Notes under the pieces: model-generated
Told to the model about the DNA's origin: nothing
Databases searched by the model: none
The model's input: only the letters and a program-made list of their open reading frames with translations
Part shown: piece after piece, positions 1 through 9,500 of the stretch
Layout: every line of letters begins with the position of its first letter
How positions within the stretch are numbered: position 1 is the stretch's first letter
Translations under genes and position numbers: made by a program
Source of the DNA: Streptomyces lydicus
Lineage (GTDB): Bacteria; Actinomycetota; Actinomycetes; Streptomycetales; Streptomycetaceae
Reading direction: 5' to 3'
NCBI RefSeq assembly: GCF_004125265.1
Contig: NZ_RDTE01000003.1
Coordinates: forward strand, 5,394,001-5,458,000
Length of the DNA stretch: 64,000 nt

Positions 1-378
1 CGGCACCGGCTGTGCGAGCTGGCCGCGGCCGATCCGGACCTGTCCGTGGAGGCCGGTCTGTCGCTCAGCTACCGCGCACTGTCGAGTGGTGCGGCCCGGC
101 TGTTCCGGCTCCTCGGGCTCGTCCCCGGCCCGGACGTGGAGGTCCATGCCGCCGCCGCGCTGGCCGGACAGGACCTGCCGCGCACCCGCCGGCATCTCGC
201 CGAGCTGTGCGAGGCGCACCTCCTCGAAGAGCAGGCCGGGGGCCACTTCGCGCGGACCGGGCTGGTGCGCATCTACGCCGGGAGGCTCGTCGCGTCCGAG
301 GAGCCGCCGGCCGACCGGGACCTCGCCCTGCGGCGCCTGTCCGACCATGCGGCCGGGGTGTGGACGGGGCCTGGGTGA
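1..378 (+). CDS. AfsR/SARP-like regulator, C-terminal fragment
   Basis: The window opens inside this gene: 125 codons in frame 1 up to a TGA at 376-378. The visible part contains the stretch LSYRALSSGAARLFRLLGL followed by a segment about elements that are acquired and lost (RTRRHLAELCEAHLLEE), which is the helical region after the NB-ARC ATPase in AfsR/SARP-type and related STAND regulators of Streptomyces. That family binds DNA and activates secondary-metabolism or developmental genes after ATP-dependent oligomerisation. The DNA-binding and NB-ARC parts lie outside the window, so neither the exact subclass nor the target can be given. It is convergent with the MerR gene that follows. Confidence 0.7.
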   Translation, partial: RHRLCELAAADPDLSVEAGLSLSYRALSSGAARLFRLLGLVPGPDVEVHAAAALAGQDLPRTRRHLAELCEAHLLEEQAGGHFARTGLVRIYAGRLVASEEPPADRDLALRRLSDHAAGVWTGPG

Positions 379-433
379 GCCGCGACCGCCCGGCCGGGCG
401 CGCTCAATCCCCATCCTGTCCCTGCCTGTTGCC

Positions 434-1276
434 TCATTCCCCCTCCCCCTCCCCCTCCCCGTCCCCGTCCTGCCCCTGCTCCTGCCCGTGCTCCCGCAGC
501 CACGTCGCCAGCTCCGCCCGGACGCGGCGGTCCACGGCCATGGAGAGTTCGGCATCGACCACGCCCTTGGCGAGCGGGCGGAACCTGTCGATGGTCTCGG
601 CGATGCGGTCGACCTCGTCGGGGCCGGGGGGCTCGTCCGCCGAGGTGCGGGTGTGGGCGTCGGAGAGGAGGTGGGTGCGGATGAGGCGCGCGAAGATGAC
701 GGCGAGGGCGTCGGCGTGGGCGCGCACCTGGCGGCCGGCTTCGAGGACGTCGGCCAACGGGATGCCCCGGTCCACGAGTTCGGTCGAGGCATCCAGCAGG
801 CGGCGGCTGATGTGGACGAACTCGTCGCCGTCGACGGCCAGATAGCCGATGTCCAGGGACGTGGTCAGGTTCTCGGGGGTGATGTCCTCGCTGAAGTGGT
901 CGGCGAGTTCTTCGGGGGTGAGGCGGACGGGCGTCTCCTCGGACCAGGGCGCCACCAGGGTGTCGTCCAGGCCCAGCAGTTCGCGCACATCGCGTCCGGT
1001 GTCGAAGGCCGAGAGGAGGTCGGCGATGCCGCCGAGGGTGTGGCCGCGCTCCAGGAGGGCACCGATGGTGCGCAGGCGGGCGAGGTGGTGCTCGTTGTAC
1101 CAGGCGATCCGGCCCTCGCGGCGCGGCGGCGGGATGAGCTTGCGCTCGCGGTAGAAGCGCAGCGTACGGACCGTGATGCCGGCTTCCCTGGCCAGGTCGG
1201 CCATGCGCAGTTCGCGCGCCGGGGGGTGTGCTGCCGCTTCCGTGCGCGCGTCCTCGGGTTTCTCGTTCGCTGCCAC
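434..1276 (-). CDS. MerR-family transcriptional regulator
   Basis: 280 residues. After an acidic N-terminal tail, residues about 24-95 form a MerR winged helix-turn-helix (RMADLAREAGITVRTLRFYRE, then an arginine-rich wing and LLERGHTLGGIADLL). MerR proteins bind as dimers and twist promoters with overlong spacers. Residues 100-250 form a larger C-terminal domain with no metal-binding cysteines, so an organic ligand or protein partner is more likely than a metal. The last residues are a GEGEGEGE run encoded by 6-bp repeats next to the stop codon. It is divergent from the monooxygenase operon at 1487, 210 bp away, and is the obvious candidate regulator. The GTG start lies 6 nt after a TAGGCT box, which suggests a leaderless mRNA. 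Confidence 0.88.
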   Translation of the reverse strand: MAANEKPEDARTEAAAHPPARELRMADLAREAGITVRTLRFYRERKLIPPPRREGRIAWYNEHHLARLRTIGALLERGHTLGGIADLLSAFDTGRDVRELLGLDDTLVAPWSEETPVRLTPEELADHFSEDITPENLTTSLDIGYLAVDGDEFVHISRRLLDASTELVDRGIPLADVLEAGRQVRAHADALAVIFARLIRTHLLSDAHTRTSADEPPGPDEVDRIAETIDRFRPLAKGVVDAELSMAVDRRVRAELATWLREHGQEQGQDGDGEGEGEGE

Positions 1277-1282
1277 GGGCTC

Positions 1283-1288
1283 AGCCTA
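1283..1288 (-). promoter_or_regulatory. -10 box of a probable leaderless promoter
   Basis: TAGGCT on the minus strand ends 6 nt before the GTG start of the MerR gene. This TANNNT-to-start spacing would place +1 at or next to the start codon, and no Shine-Dalgarno sequence is present. Confidence 0.5.
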
Positions 1289-1388
1289 TGCCCGGGGGTA
1301 CGGCACGGGGCCGGGACGGAAGCCGGCGGCAACTTCCTGCCGCCCGACCCCTACCGCTCGGTACGCGGCTGCCCTACGCTCCAACCGT

Positions 1389-1404
1389 GCCAGTGATTGC
1401 TGGC
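1389..1404. promoter_or_regulatory. Dyad in the MerR/monooxygenase divergent region
   Basis: GCCAG, six bases, CTGGC: a short inverted repeat midway between the divergent MerR and monooxygenase starts. A MerR dimer site is plausible from position only; the arms are short. Confidence 0.3.
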
Positions 1405-1486
1405 GCAATGAGGTGGGCGACGGTGGCGCCGGACCTCACGGCACCGAAGATGGCAGTGAAGTACGTCGAACTCGGGAGGCGGCGCA

Positions 1487-3019
1487 ATGGCCGAGCGCGA
1501 GCGCAGGCATGTGCGGGTTGCGGTGATCGGATCGGGGTTCGGGGGTCTAGGCGCGGCGGTCAGGCTGCGGCGCGAGGGGATCACCGACTTCGTCATCCTG
1601 GAGCGGGCCGGGGCGGTGGGCGGCACCTGGCGGGACAACAGTTATCCGGGATGCGCCTGCGATGTCCCCTCGCACCTGTACTCCTTCTCCTTCGCGCCCA
1701 ACCCGGAGTGGCCGCGGAACTTCTCCGGGCAGCCGCACATCCGCGCGTACCTGGAGCGGGTCACCGACACCTTCGGCCTGCGCCCGCACCTCCGCCTCAA
1801 CTCGGAGGTGCACAGCCTGCGCTGGGACACCGAGGCGCTGCACTGGGAGCTGGAGACGGCCGGCGGACCGCTGACCGCAGATGTGGTGGTCTCGGCGACC
1901 GGGCCGCTGTCGGACCCCAAGCTTCCCGACGTACCCGGGCTGGACACCTTCCCCGGCAAGGTCTCGCACTCCGCCCGCTGGGACCACGACTACGACCTGC
2001 GGGGCAAGCGCGTCGCAGTGATCGGTACGGGTGCCTCGTCGATCCAGATCGTGCCGGCTATCCAGCCGGATGTGGCACGCCTGACGCTCTTCCAGCGCAC
2101 CCCGCCCTGGGTACTGCCGCGCGCCGACCGCAAGATCAGCGCGGCCGAGAAGTGGCTGCACACCAAGGTGCCCGCGACCCGGGCGGCCCGCCGCGGCCTG
2201 CTCTGGGGCCTGCGGGAACTGCAGGTCAGCGCCTTCACCAAGCGCCCCAACGAGCTGGGGCTGGTCGAGCTTCTGGCCCGGAACCATATGAAGAAGGCCG
2301 TCAAGGATCCGGCGCTGCGGGCCGTGCTGACCCCCGACTACCGCATCGGCTGCAAGCGGATCCTGCTCTCCAACACCTATTACCCGGCCCTGGCGCAGCC
2401 CAATGCGGACGTGGTCGCCGCGGGGCTGAAGGAGGTGCGCGGCAGCACCCTGGTGGGGGCCGACGGGAGCGAGGTGGAGGCCGACGCGATCATCTTCGGC
2501 ACCGGGTTCCATGTGACGGACCTGCCGATCGCCCAGCGGGTGACCGGCGTCCACGGGACGACGCTGGCCGAGGAGTGGAAGGGCGGCATGGAGGCGCTGC
2601 GCGGCACCAGCGCGGCCGGCTTCCCCAACTTCCTCACCGTCATCGGGCCCAACACCGGCCTCGGCAACAGCTCGATGATCCTGATGATCGAGGCGCAGCT
2701 GAACTACCTGGCCGACTTCATGCGCCAGCTGGACGTGCTCGGCGGAAAGATCGCCCTCGACGCCCGGCCGTCCGCCGTGCAGCAGTGGAACGACAAACTC
2801 CAACAGCGGATGGCGCGCACGGTGTGGAACACCGGCGGCTGCAACAGCTGGTATCTGGACGCCAACGGCCGCAACACCACCGTCTGGCCGGGGACGACCG
2901 GGGAGTTCAAGAAGGTCACCCGGCAGGTCGACCTCGCGGAGTACGAGGTGCTGCGGCCACCGTCCGGCCGGCCCGGCGACCGGACCGCCGCCGGCCCGCG
3001 CACGGAGGTGGTCGCATGA
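1487..3019 (+). CDS. Flavin-containing monooxygenase, Baeyer-Villiger type
   Basis: 510 residues, the usual length for class B flavoprotein monooxygenases. The FAD site GSGFGGLG lies at residues 15-22. The Baeyer-Villiger fingerprint FxGxxxHxxxW(D) is complete at 155-166 (FPGKVSHSARWD). A second dinucleotide fold for NADPH starts near residue 179 (VAVIGTGASS). The enzyme should insert oxygen next to a ketone or oxidise a heteroatom; the substrate cannot be read from sequence. GGGAGG 9 nt before the ATG supports the start. Its stop overlaps the next ATG by four bases, so it is coupled to a hydrolase and an SDR. This is the same enzyme trio as in the mycobacterial mymA operon (monooxygenase, LipR-type hydrolase, SDR). 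Confidence 0.92.
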   Translation: MAERERRHVRVAVIGSGFGGLGAAVRLRREGITDFVILERAGAVGGTWRDNSYPGCACDVPSHLYSFSFAPNPEWPRNFSGQPHIRAYLERVTDTFGLRPHLRLNSEVHSLRWDTEALHWELETAGGPLTADVVVSATGPLSDPKLPDVPGLDTFPGKVSHSARWDHDYDLRGKRVAVIGTGASSIQIVPAIQPDVARLTLFQRTPPWVLPRADRKISAAEKWLHTKVPATRAARRGLLWGLRELQVSAFTKRPNELGLVELLARNHMKKAVKDPALRAVLTPDYRIGCKRILLSNTYYPALAQPNADVVAAGLKEVRGSTLVGADGSEVEADAIIFGTGFHVTDLPIAQRVTGVHGTTLAEEWKGGMEALRGTSAAGFPNFLTVIGPNTGLGNSSMILMIEAQLNYLADFMRQLDVLGGKIALDARPSAVQQWNDKLQQRMARTVWNTGGCNSWYLDANGRNTTVWPGTTGEFKKVTRQVDLAEYEVLRPPSGRPGDRTAAGPRTEVVA

Positions 3020-4011
3020 GCCGCCGGCCCGGACACGTCACCACCGGCCCGTACGCGCCGCCGGTGCCCCGTACGACGCTGACCGTCACCTCGGCCGACG
3101 GCGCCCGGCTGTACGCCGAAATCCACGGCCCGAAGGACGCCCCGGCCGTCGTGCTGGCGCACGGCTGGACCTGCTCGACCGCCTTCTGGGCGCCGGTCGT
3201 CCGCGACCTGGCCGCCGAGCACAAGGTCGTCGTCTACGACCAGCGCGGTCACGGCCGCAGCCCCGCCGCAGGGCCGGCCGGCCACAGCACCCGTGCGCTC
3301 GCCGACGACCTGGTGGCCGTACTGGACGCCACCCTGCGGCCGGACGAACGCGCCGTGCTGGGCGGCCACTCCATGGGCGGTATGACGATCATGGCCGCCG
3401 CCGGACGGCCGCAGCTGCGCGAGCGGGCCGCCGCCGCACTGCTGTGCAGCACCGGAATGGCCGATCTGCCCGCCGAATCACGGGTGTTCCCGCTGCGCGG
3501 CCCGCAGGGCCGGCGCCGTGCGCACCGGCTGATGCTGCACTCCAAGGCGCCGCTCGGCCCCGTATCGCCCCTCGCCAAACGCGCCCTGAGGTACGCCACC
3601 ATGGGCCCCGGCGCCACCGCCGCGCAGATCGAGGCCTGTGCGCGCATCGTGCACGCCTGCCCGCCCGGGGTGCGGGCCCACTGGGGCCGGGTGCTGGCCG
3701 GACTCGAACTGACCGGAGAGGTCAGCCGGCTGGAGCTGCCGACCGCGGTCATCGCGGGCACCGCCGACCGGCTCACCCCGCTCGTGCACGCCCGTCGGCT
3801 GGCCTCCGTCCTCCCCGACTGCCTCGGTCTGACCGAGCTGCCGGGCCGGGGACACATGACGCCGGTCGAGGACCCCGGCGCGGTCGCCGGCCGGCTGCGC
3901 GAGCTCGTCGGGGACCACCTGCGGCCGGCGGGGGGCGGCACCGATTGCGCAGAGTCCGCCGCCGCCGAAGTCCCCCGCCCCGCACGGCAGAAGAAGGAGA
4001 AGTCGGCATGA
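3016..4011 (+). CDS. Alpha/beta-fold hydrolase
   Basis: 331 residues, ATG overlapping the upstream stop (ATGA). The catalytic triad of an alpha/beta hydrolase is visible: nucleophile S119 in GGHSMGG, D251 in GTADRLTP and H280 in GRGHMTP, with the oxyanion-hole strand HGWTCSTAFW near residue 50. The last 40 residues are a charged tail. Placed between an ester- or lactone-forming monooxygenase and an SDR, it probably hydrolyses the ester product of the Baeyer-Villiger step, but that coupling is inferred from gene order. No signal peptide is seen, so it is likely cytoplasmic. Confidence 0.9.
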   Translation: MSRRPGHVTTGPYAPPVPRTTLTVTSADGARLYAEIHGPKDAPAVVLAHGWTCSTAFWAPVVRDLAAEHKVVVYDQRGHGRSPAAGPAGHSTRALADDLVAVLDATLRPDERAVLGGHSMGGMTIMAAAGRPQLRERAAAALLCSTGMADLPAESRVFPLRGPQGRRRAHRLMLHSKAPLGPVSPLAKRALRYATMGPGATAAQIEACARIVHACPPGVRAHWGRVLAGLELTGEVSRLELPTAVIAGTADRLTPLVHARRLASVLPDCLGLTELPGRGHMTPVEDPGAVAGRLRELVGDHLRPAGGGTDCAESAAAEVPRPARQKKEKSA

Positions 4012-4943
4012 GCGCGAGCGCGAACAAGAGCCGGAGCGGGAGCGGGAGCGGGAGCCGGAGCGGGGGCGGGGCCGGGATCCTGGAAGGCCAGGTCGTCGTC
4101 GTCACCGGCGCGGCCCGTGGGGTCGGTGCGCTGCTGGCCCGCAAGCTGTCGGCGCGCGGGGCGACGCTGGCGCTGGTCGGTCTGGAGCCGGACGAGCTGC
4201 GGGGCGTCGCGGCCTCGCTGCACGGTCCGGCGCACCACTGGCACGCCGATGTCACCGACCACGAGGCGATGGCCCGGGTGGCGGGCGAGGTCAAGGACCG
4301 CTTCGGGAAGGTCGATGTGGTCGTCGCCAATGCCGGGGTGGCGACCGGCGGCCCGTTCGCCGACTCCGACCCGGACTCCTGGCGGCGGGTCATCGAGGTG
4401 AACCTCATCGGCGGCGCGGTCACCGGCCGCGCCTTCCTCCCCGCCCTCATGGCGTCCCGCGGCTACTTCCTGCAGATCGCCTCGCTGGCCGCGATCACCC
4501 CGGCGCCGATGATGACCGCCTATTGCGCCTCCAAGTCGGGCGTCGAGGCCTTCGCGCACAGCCTGCGCGCCGAGGTCGGCCACAAGGGCGTACGGGTCGG
4601 GGTCGGCTATCTGAGCTGGACCGACACCGATATGGTGCGCGGCGCCGACCAGGACGAGGTGATGCGTGAGCTGCGCTCCCGGCTGCCGTGGCCGTCGAAC
4701 AAGACCTATCCGCTGGGCCCCGCCGTCGACCGGATCGTCGCGGGCATCGAGCGCCGTTCCGCGCATGTCTACGGGCAGTGGTGGCTGCGCGGGATGCAGT
4801 CGGTCCGCGGGTATCTGCCCTCGCTGATCGGGTCGGTGGGCCAGCGTGAGGTACGGCGGTTCGGCGACCGGCTGGACGGTTTGCGGATCGGCCTGGTGGG
4901 TGCCGGCGGCGAGGCGGACGAGAAGGCGCGGGCGGGCCGGTGA
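4008..4943 (+). CDS. Short-chain dehydrogenase/reductase
   Basis: 311 residues; its ATG overlaps the hydrolase stop by four bases, making it the third gene of a coupled operon. Residues 2-23 are a Ser/Gly/Arg tail encoded by 6-bp repeats, so the folded enzyme begins near residue 25. It has the NAD(P) motif TGAARGVG (33-40), NAG near 108, and the active-site set S159, Y172, K176 (YCASK). It probably interconverts an alcohol and a ketone, feeding or draining the monooxygenase. The C-terminal 60 residues (a WWLRGMQSVRGYLPSLIGSV stretch) could bind membrane or substrate, as in SDRs of the mymA-type cluster. Confidence 0.92.
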   Translation: MSASANKSRSGSGSGSRSGGGAGILEGQVVVVTGAARGVGALLARKLSARGATLALVGLEPDELRGVAASLHGPAHHWHADVTDHEAMARVAGEVKDRFGKVDVVVANAGVATGGPFADSDPDSWRRVIEVNLIGGAVTGRAFLPALMASRGYFLQIASLAAITPAPMMTAYCASKSGVEAFAHSLRAEVGHKGVRVGVGYLSWTDTDMVRGADQDEVMRELRSRLPWPSNKTYPLGPAVDRIVAGIERRSAHVYGQWWLRGMQSVRGYLPSLIGSVGQREVRRFGDRLDGLRIGLVGAGGEADEKARAGR

Positions 4944-5024
4944 ACCGGTGCCCGGCGGGCCGACCGGTGACCGGGACCTGGCGGGCGGACAGGTGAACCG
5001 GGCGGCGAACGGCCGGCGAGAAGT

Positions 5025-5101
5025 CCCTGAGATGCCCCTGAGGTGTCCCTGAGACGCCCCTGAGCTGCACCGGAGCCGCCCCTGAGCCGCCCCTGAGCGG
5101 C
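5025..5101. repeat. Seven 11-bp tandem repeats
   Basis: Consecutive 11-bp units of CCCTGAGnnGC, with the fifth unit degenerate, lie about 80 bp after the SDR stop and 150 bp before the small Gln-rich gene. The period is close to one helical turn. The rest of 4944-5255 holds nothing else recognisable. Confidence 0.75.
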
Positions 5102-5255
5102 CGGTCAGCGCCTGCCGAGTGCGCGGGTGCGCGGCTGATGCGCAACCCTCGGACGTCACGGAGTGTAGTCATCCGTGATCGAAATGCGAGCAATGTCCGG
5201 GCGTGTCACGCTGAACGGGGCCCAACCCCCCTACACCCCACTAGGAGTGAACAGC

Positions 5256-5525
5256 ATGGGCATCAAGGACCAGTTCCAGGACAAGGCCAACGAGCTCAAG
5301 AACCAGGCGCAGAACGCCCGGAGCGACGCTCGCGAGCAGGGTCACGAGCGCGGCGGTCAGCGTCAGGACCGTGAGCACGGCGGTCAGCGCCAGGACCAGG
5401 AGCGTGGCGGCCAGCGTCAGGGCGGCGGCCAGGACCGTGGCCAGCAGCCGCGGGACCGTGGCCAGCAGGCCGGCCGTCCCGCCCAGGAGGCGATGGACGC
5501 CGCCGAGGGCCGCTTCCAGAGCTGA
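5256..5525 (+). CDS. Small Gln/Gly/Arg-rich hydrophilic protein
   Basis: 89 residues with AGGAG well placed before the ATG at 5256. The N-terminus (MGIKDQFQDKANELKNQAQN) is an amphipathic helix. The middle is low complexity, with three imperfect 27-bp repeats (5352-5432) coding for GGQRQDxE-type units, and the end (AQEAMDAAEGRFQS) can form a short helix. Strongly hydrophilic and probably disordered, with no cysteine, no membrane segment and no signal. It looks like a hydrophilic stress-type small protein in composition only; no function is assigned. It ends just before a perfect palindrome that should terminate it. Confidence 0.75.
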   Translation: MGIKDQFQDKANELKNQAQNARSDAREQGHERGGQRQDREHGGQRQDQERGGQRQGGGQDRGQQPRDRGQQAGRPAQEAMDAAEGRFQS

Positions 5526-5576
5526 CACGGCTCGTCCTGAAACCTCACGCGCGGCGGCGTACGCGCCATGCGTGAA

Positions 5577-5606
5577 GGGGCGCACCCGGTCGACCGGGTG
5601 CGCCCC
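5577..5606. terminator. Bidirectional terminator, perfect palindrome
   Basis: GGGGCGCACCCGGTC is followed directly by its exact reverse complement. The 15-bp arms lie between the convergent small-protein and L,D-transpeptidase genes, so the hairpin can serve both. Confidence 0.85.
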
Positions 5607-5618
5607 ATCGCATTGTCA

Positions 5619-5693
5619 GCTGACGGCCAGGCGGCTGATGACCAGGCGGCTGACGGTCAGGCGACTGGCGGTCAGACGACTGACGGTCAGGCG
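5619..5693. repeat. Five 15-bp tandem repeats over a stop codon
   Basis: Five consecutive units close to GCTGACGGTCAGGCG. The last unit contains the TGA of the L,D-transpeptidase gene (5687-5689, minus strand). The unit is itself a partial inverted repeat (CTGAC/GTCAG). Confidence 0.9.
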
Positions 5694-6316
5694 ACGACCT
5701 TGAGCTTCGTCGGCCAGCCGTACTCCCCGGCCTTGTCGAAGAGGTTCCCGATGTCGGTCGGCTTCAGCTTGATGCAGCCCAGTGAGCGGTAGTCATCGGC
5801 GCTGTCCCAGCGGTAGGGGTTGTCCTTGCCGGGCTCGGCGGACGCCTGGCTGCCCTCGGGCCACATCTCGCTGTGCACGAACAGCTCGGCGCGCGTGGTC
5901 CGGCCGTTCTCGCACACCTTGTCCTGGACGTGTATCACCTTCCCGTTGACCCCTTCGTCCCCGCCGTTGTAGTGGGCGTCGTGGGCCAGCACCTGGTAGG
6001 TGCCGTTCGGCAGCCAGCCCTGCGAACTGGCGCACTCGTCCTTGCCGTTCCGGCCGCCGTCGCCGGAGCCCGCACGGTACTTGGCGAGCACCGTGTCACG
6101 GGCGCCGGGAATGCTCTGCATCAGGGAAAGGGCCGACTTTCCGGGGTCGCTCTGGTTCTTGTCGAAGTAGAGGTACGTGCCATCGGCCGCGGCCTTCCCT
6201 GCGGTCCGCTGGGACGCCGGCTGGGCGGCCAGCGCGGGGGCGGCTTGGGTGGCGACCAGGCCGCCGGTCAGGGTCAGCGCGGCGGCCAGCGGGGCGATCC
6301 GTCGACGGATTCCCAT
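5687..6316 (-). CDS. Secreted L,D-transpeptidase-like (YkuD) protein
   Basis: 209 residues. Residues 1-31 are a typical Sec signal peptide ending AAPALA-AQ. The C-terminal half carries the YkuD active-site pattern: H148 in VHSE and S178-L-G-C181-I in SLGCIKL, with C181 as predicted nucleophile. Such enzymes make 3-3 crosslinks in peptidoglycan or attach proteins to it, outside the membrane. The protein is shorter than the multi-domain Ldt proteins with Ig-like domains, so it may act on a restricted substrate. It is alone in its operon, convergent with the small protein at 5256, and its stop codon sits in a 15-bp tandem repeat. Confidence 0.85.
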   Translation of the reverse strand: MGIRRRIAPLAAALTLTGGLVATQAAPALAAQPASQRTAGKAAADGTYLYFDKNQSDPGKSALSLMQSIPGARDTVLAKYRAGSGDGGRNGKDECASSQGWLPNGTYQVLAHDAHYNGGDEGVNGKVIHVQDKVCENGRTTRAELFVHSEMWPEGSQASAEPGKDNPYRWDSADDYRSLGCIKLKPTDIGNLFDKAGEYGWPTKLKVVA

Positions 6317-6547
6317 CGGTGTATCTCCGTTGAGGTGGGGGGCGTTGGCGGGGCCCGTGGAGAGGCCCCGGCCGGGAAGAGTACGTCCCTCATGTGATGG
6401 GTCCGTGACAGCGAAGCGGCCCGGCTTTTAGCTGTCCGGGCAGGTCAGAGCGCTGTCGAGGTCGGCGGTGGCTGAGGTGTTGACGTCGGCTGGGCGGCAG
6501 TTGAACAGGGGGTAACGGCACTGATTCCGGGCCGGACCGACGTACCG

Positions 6548-9500
6548 TCAGGCCCCCGCCGCCCCCTCCGCGCCCCCACTCCGCGGCGGCAGCGGCGGCC
6601 GCCGCAGGTCCGGCGCGTCCGACAGGTCCGGAGGGGCCGACGCCGGATGCCGCTCCAGCAGCTCCAGCACCGTGCGCACCGCGACGCCCAGCTGCGGATG
6701 CCGGCCCTCCGCCCAGTGCAGCGGCGAGCGCAGCGCCTCGATGTCGACCTCGACGCCGTGGTTCTCCACGCCCCACCCATAGAGCCGGAACCATGCGGCG
6801 TTCATCGGGACGGTGATCGCGGTGCCGTCGGCGAGCCGGTGCCGGCCGGTCATCCCGACCACCCCGCCCCAGGTCCGCATGCCGACCACCGGGCCGATGC
6901 CCAGGAGCTTGAAGGCCGCGGTGATCATGTCGCCGTCGGACGAGGTCATCTCGTCGGCGACCGCCACCACCGGCCCGCGCGGGGCGTTGCTGGTGTACGA
7001 GACGGGCTCGGCGTCGCGGGTCAGGTCCCAGCCCATGATGGTGCGGGTCAGTTTCTCGATCACCAGCTCGGAGATATTGCCGCCCGCGTTGCCCCGTACG
7101 TCCACGATCAGCGCGGGCCGGGAGACCTCCATCCGCAGATCGCGGTTGAACTGCGCCCAGCCGGAACCGCCCATGTCGGGGATGTGCAGATAGCCGCACC
7201 TGCCGCCGCTCAACTCCCGTACCACGGCGCGGCGTTTGGCCACCCAGTCCTGGTAGCGCAGCGGCCGTTCGTCGACCAGCGGGACCACCGCCACCCGGCG
7301 CGGCGGGCCCTCGCCCTCCGGCGGGGAGAAGGTGAGCTCCACGGTGGTGCCGCCGGCCGCGGCCAGCAGCGGATACGGGCCGGTCACCGGGTCCACCCCG
7401 CGCCCGTCGACATGGGTCAGCGCCGAGCCCTCACGGATGCCCGTACCGGCCAGCGGGGACCGGGCCTTGGAGTCCGAGGACTCGCCGGGCAGGATCCGGG
7501 TCACCACCCAATGGCCGTCGCGGCACACGAGGTTGGCGCCGAGCAGGCCCATGGCGCGCTGGTAGTGCGGCGGCCCCTCGTTGCGCCGGGCGCCCACGAC
7601 ATAGGCGTGCGACGTGCCCAGTTCGCCCATCACCTCGCGCAGCAGATCGGCGAACTCGTCCGGGGAGGCGACCCGTTCGAGCAGCGGCCGGTACTGCGTG
7701 AGCACCGCGTCCCAGTCGAGGCCGCACATCTGCGGGTCCCAGAAGTAGGCCCGGGTGATCCGGCCCGCCTCGTCGAACGCCTGGTGCCACTCCGCCACCG
7801 GATCGACATCGTGCAGGATGCGCCGCAGGTCCAGGAAGACCGTCGAGTCGCTGTCCGGCGACTCGGTCGCGGGCACCGCGCGCAGGTCGCCCTCGTCGTT
7901 GACGACCAGCCGCGTGCCGTCGCCGCTGAGCGCGAACGCGTCCAGCGAGCTGGTGAGTTCGGTGCGCCGCGCCTTGGTCAGATCGAAGTGTTCGAGGGTG
8001 GGCCGGCCCGAGGTGTCGGCAGGGTTGGCGAAGGTCTCGCCCAGCGCGCCGGAGATCGGCCAGCGCAGCCAGACCAGCCCGCCGCCGCTGACCGGTTCCA
8101 GGGAGGAGTACTTGGACGCGGCCACCGGGAACGGGGTGACGCGGTTCTCCAGCCCCTCCACCTCCACCAGCACCGGCCCCTCGCCGGACGGCGGAGGAAT
8201 CTCGTCCGGGTCCAGACCACCCGCCGCGGGCCTGCCCTCCGGCGACAGCGCGAAGGGCGAGGGGGTCGCCGACGAGAGCGGTACGAGGTACGGGCGGCAG
8301 CCCAGCGGGAACGACAGATCGCCGGTGTGCACGTCGTAGACCGGGTCGAAGCCGCGCCAGGACAGGAACGCCAGATAGCGGCCGTCGCGGGTGAACACCG
8401 GCTGCTCGTCCTCGAACCGGCCGTTGGTGACGTCCACGATGTGCCCGTCGGACAGCCGGGCCATCTTGATCTGCCGCAGCGTCCGGCCGATGCCGGGGTG
8501 CGACCAGGTCAGCCAGCGCGAGTCCGGCGAGAACGCCAGATCGCGGACCGGGCCGTTGGCGGAGCGAATCAGCTCGGTGACACCGCCACCGGGTCCCGCG
8601 GCCGTCTCCGTGGCCGTCCCCACGTCTCCTGCCTCAACCTCCCCTGCCCCAACGTCCCCCGCGCCCTCCCCGGTCTCCCCTTCCCCGGCCGTTTCTCCTC
8701 CGGCTGTCCCTTCCCCGGCCGTCCCTGCCCCGCTCGTCCCTTCCTCCGGCCGGGATACATCCACCAGCAGCAGCCTGCCGTCATGGGAGGCCACCGCCAG
8801 CCGCTCCCCGTCCGGTGCGGAGCTCATCTCGTGGACCCGGCCCAGCTCACCGGCGGCCAGCCGGCGCGGTTCGCCCGGCGCGCCGGCCCGCGGCAGGTTG
8901 GTGATCTCGATGGCGTCCTCGCCCTCGGCATCGGTGAGGTACGCGATCCGGCCGGTGGAGCCCAGCATTTCGGGGAGCCGGACCCGTACGCCCGGGGTGT
9001 CGTGAATCGTGCGGGCCGGGCCGTCGCGGTGGGTGAGCCAGTACAGGCTGCCGCGTACGCCGACCGCGCTGGCCCGCCCGGTGGTGTCCACCGCGAGCCC
9101 GGTGACGTGCGAGGCGGCCGGCACCTGGTAGGTCCGCCGGCCGGCCCGCGGACCGCCCAGGCGTACGGCCAGCTTGCGCGGTACGGCCTGCGGGCTCAGA
9201 TCGTCGATCAGCCAGAGGTCACCGGCGCACTGGTAGACGATCCGCGAGCCGTCGCTGGAGGCGTGCCGGGCGTAGAAGTCGGCGTGGTCGGTGTGCCGGC
9301 GCAGGTCGGTGCTGTCGGGAAGGCAGGAGTAGACGTTGCCGGTGCCCTCGTGGTCGGAGAGGAACGCGACCCGGCCGCCGACGAACATCACCGAGTCGAG
9401 GTGCCCGTACAGATCCGGCAGCAGCCGGGTGCCGTGCAGCCACATCCGCCCCATCGCACCGCCCCGGTAGCGCTTCCAGGAGGCGGGCTCGTGCGGCGGT

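Noticed and set aside
5619..5693. Possible CRISPR-like array
   Set aside because: Units are directly adjacent 15-mers without spacers, so this is an ordinary tandem repeat.
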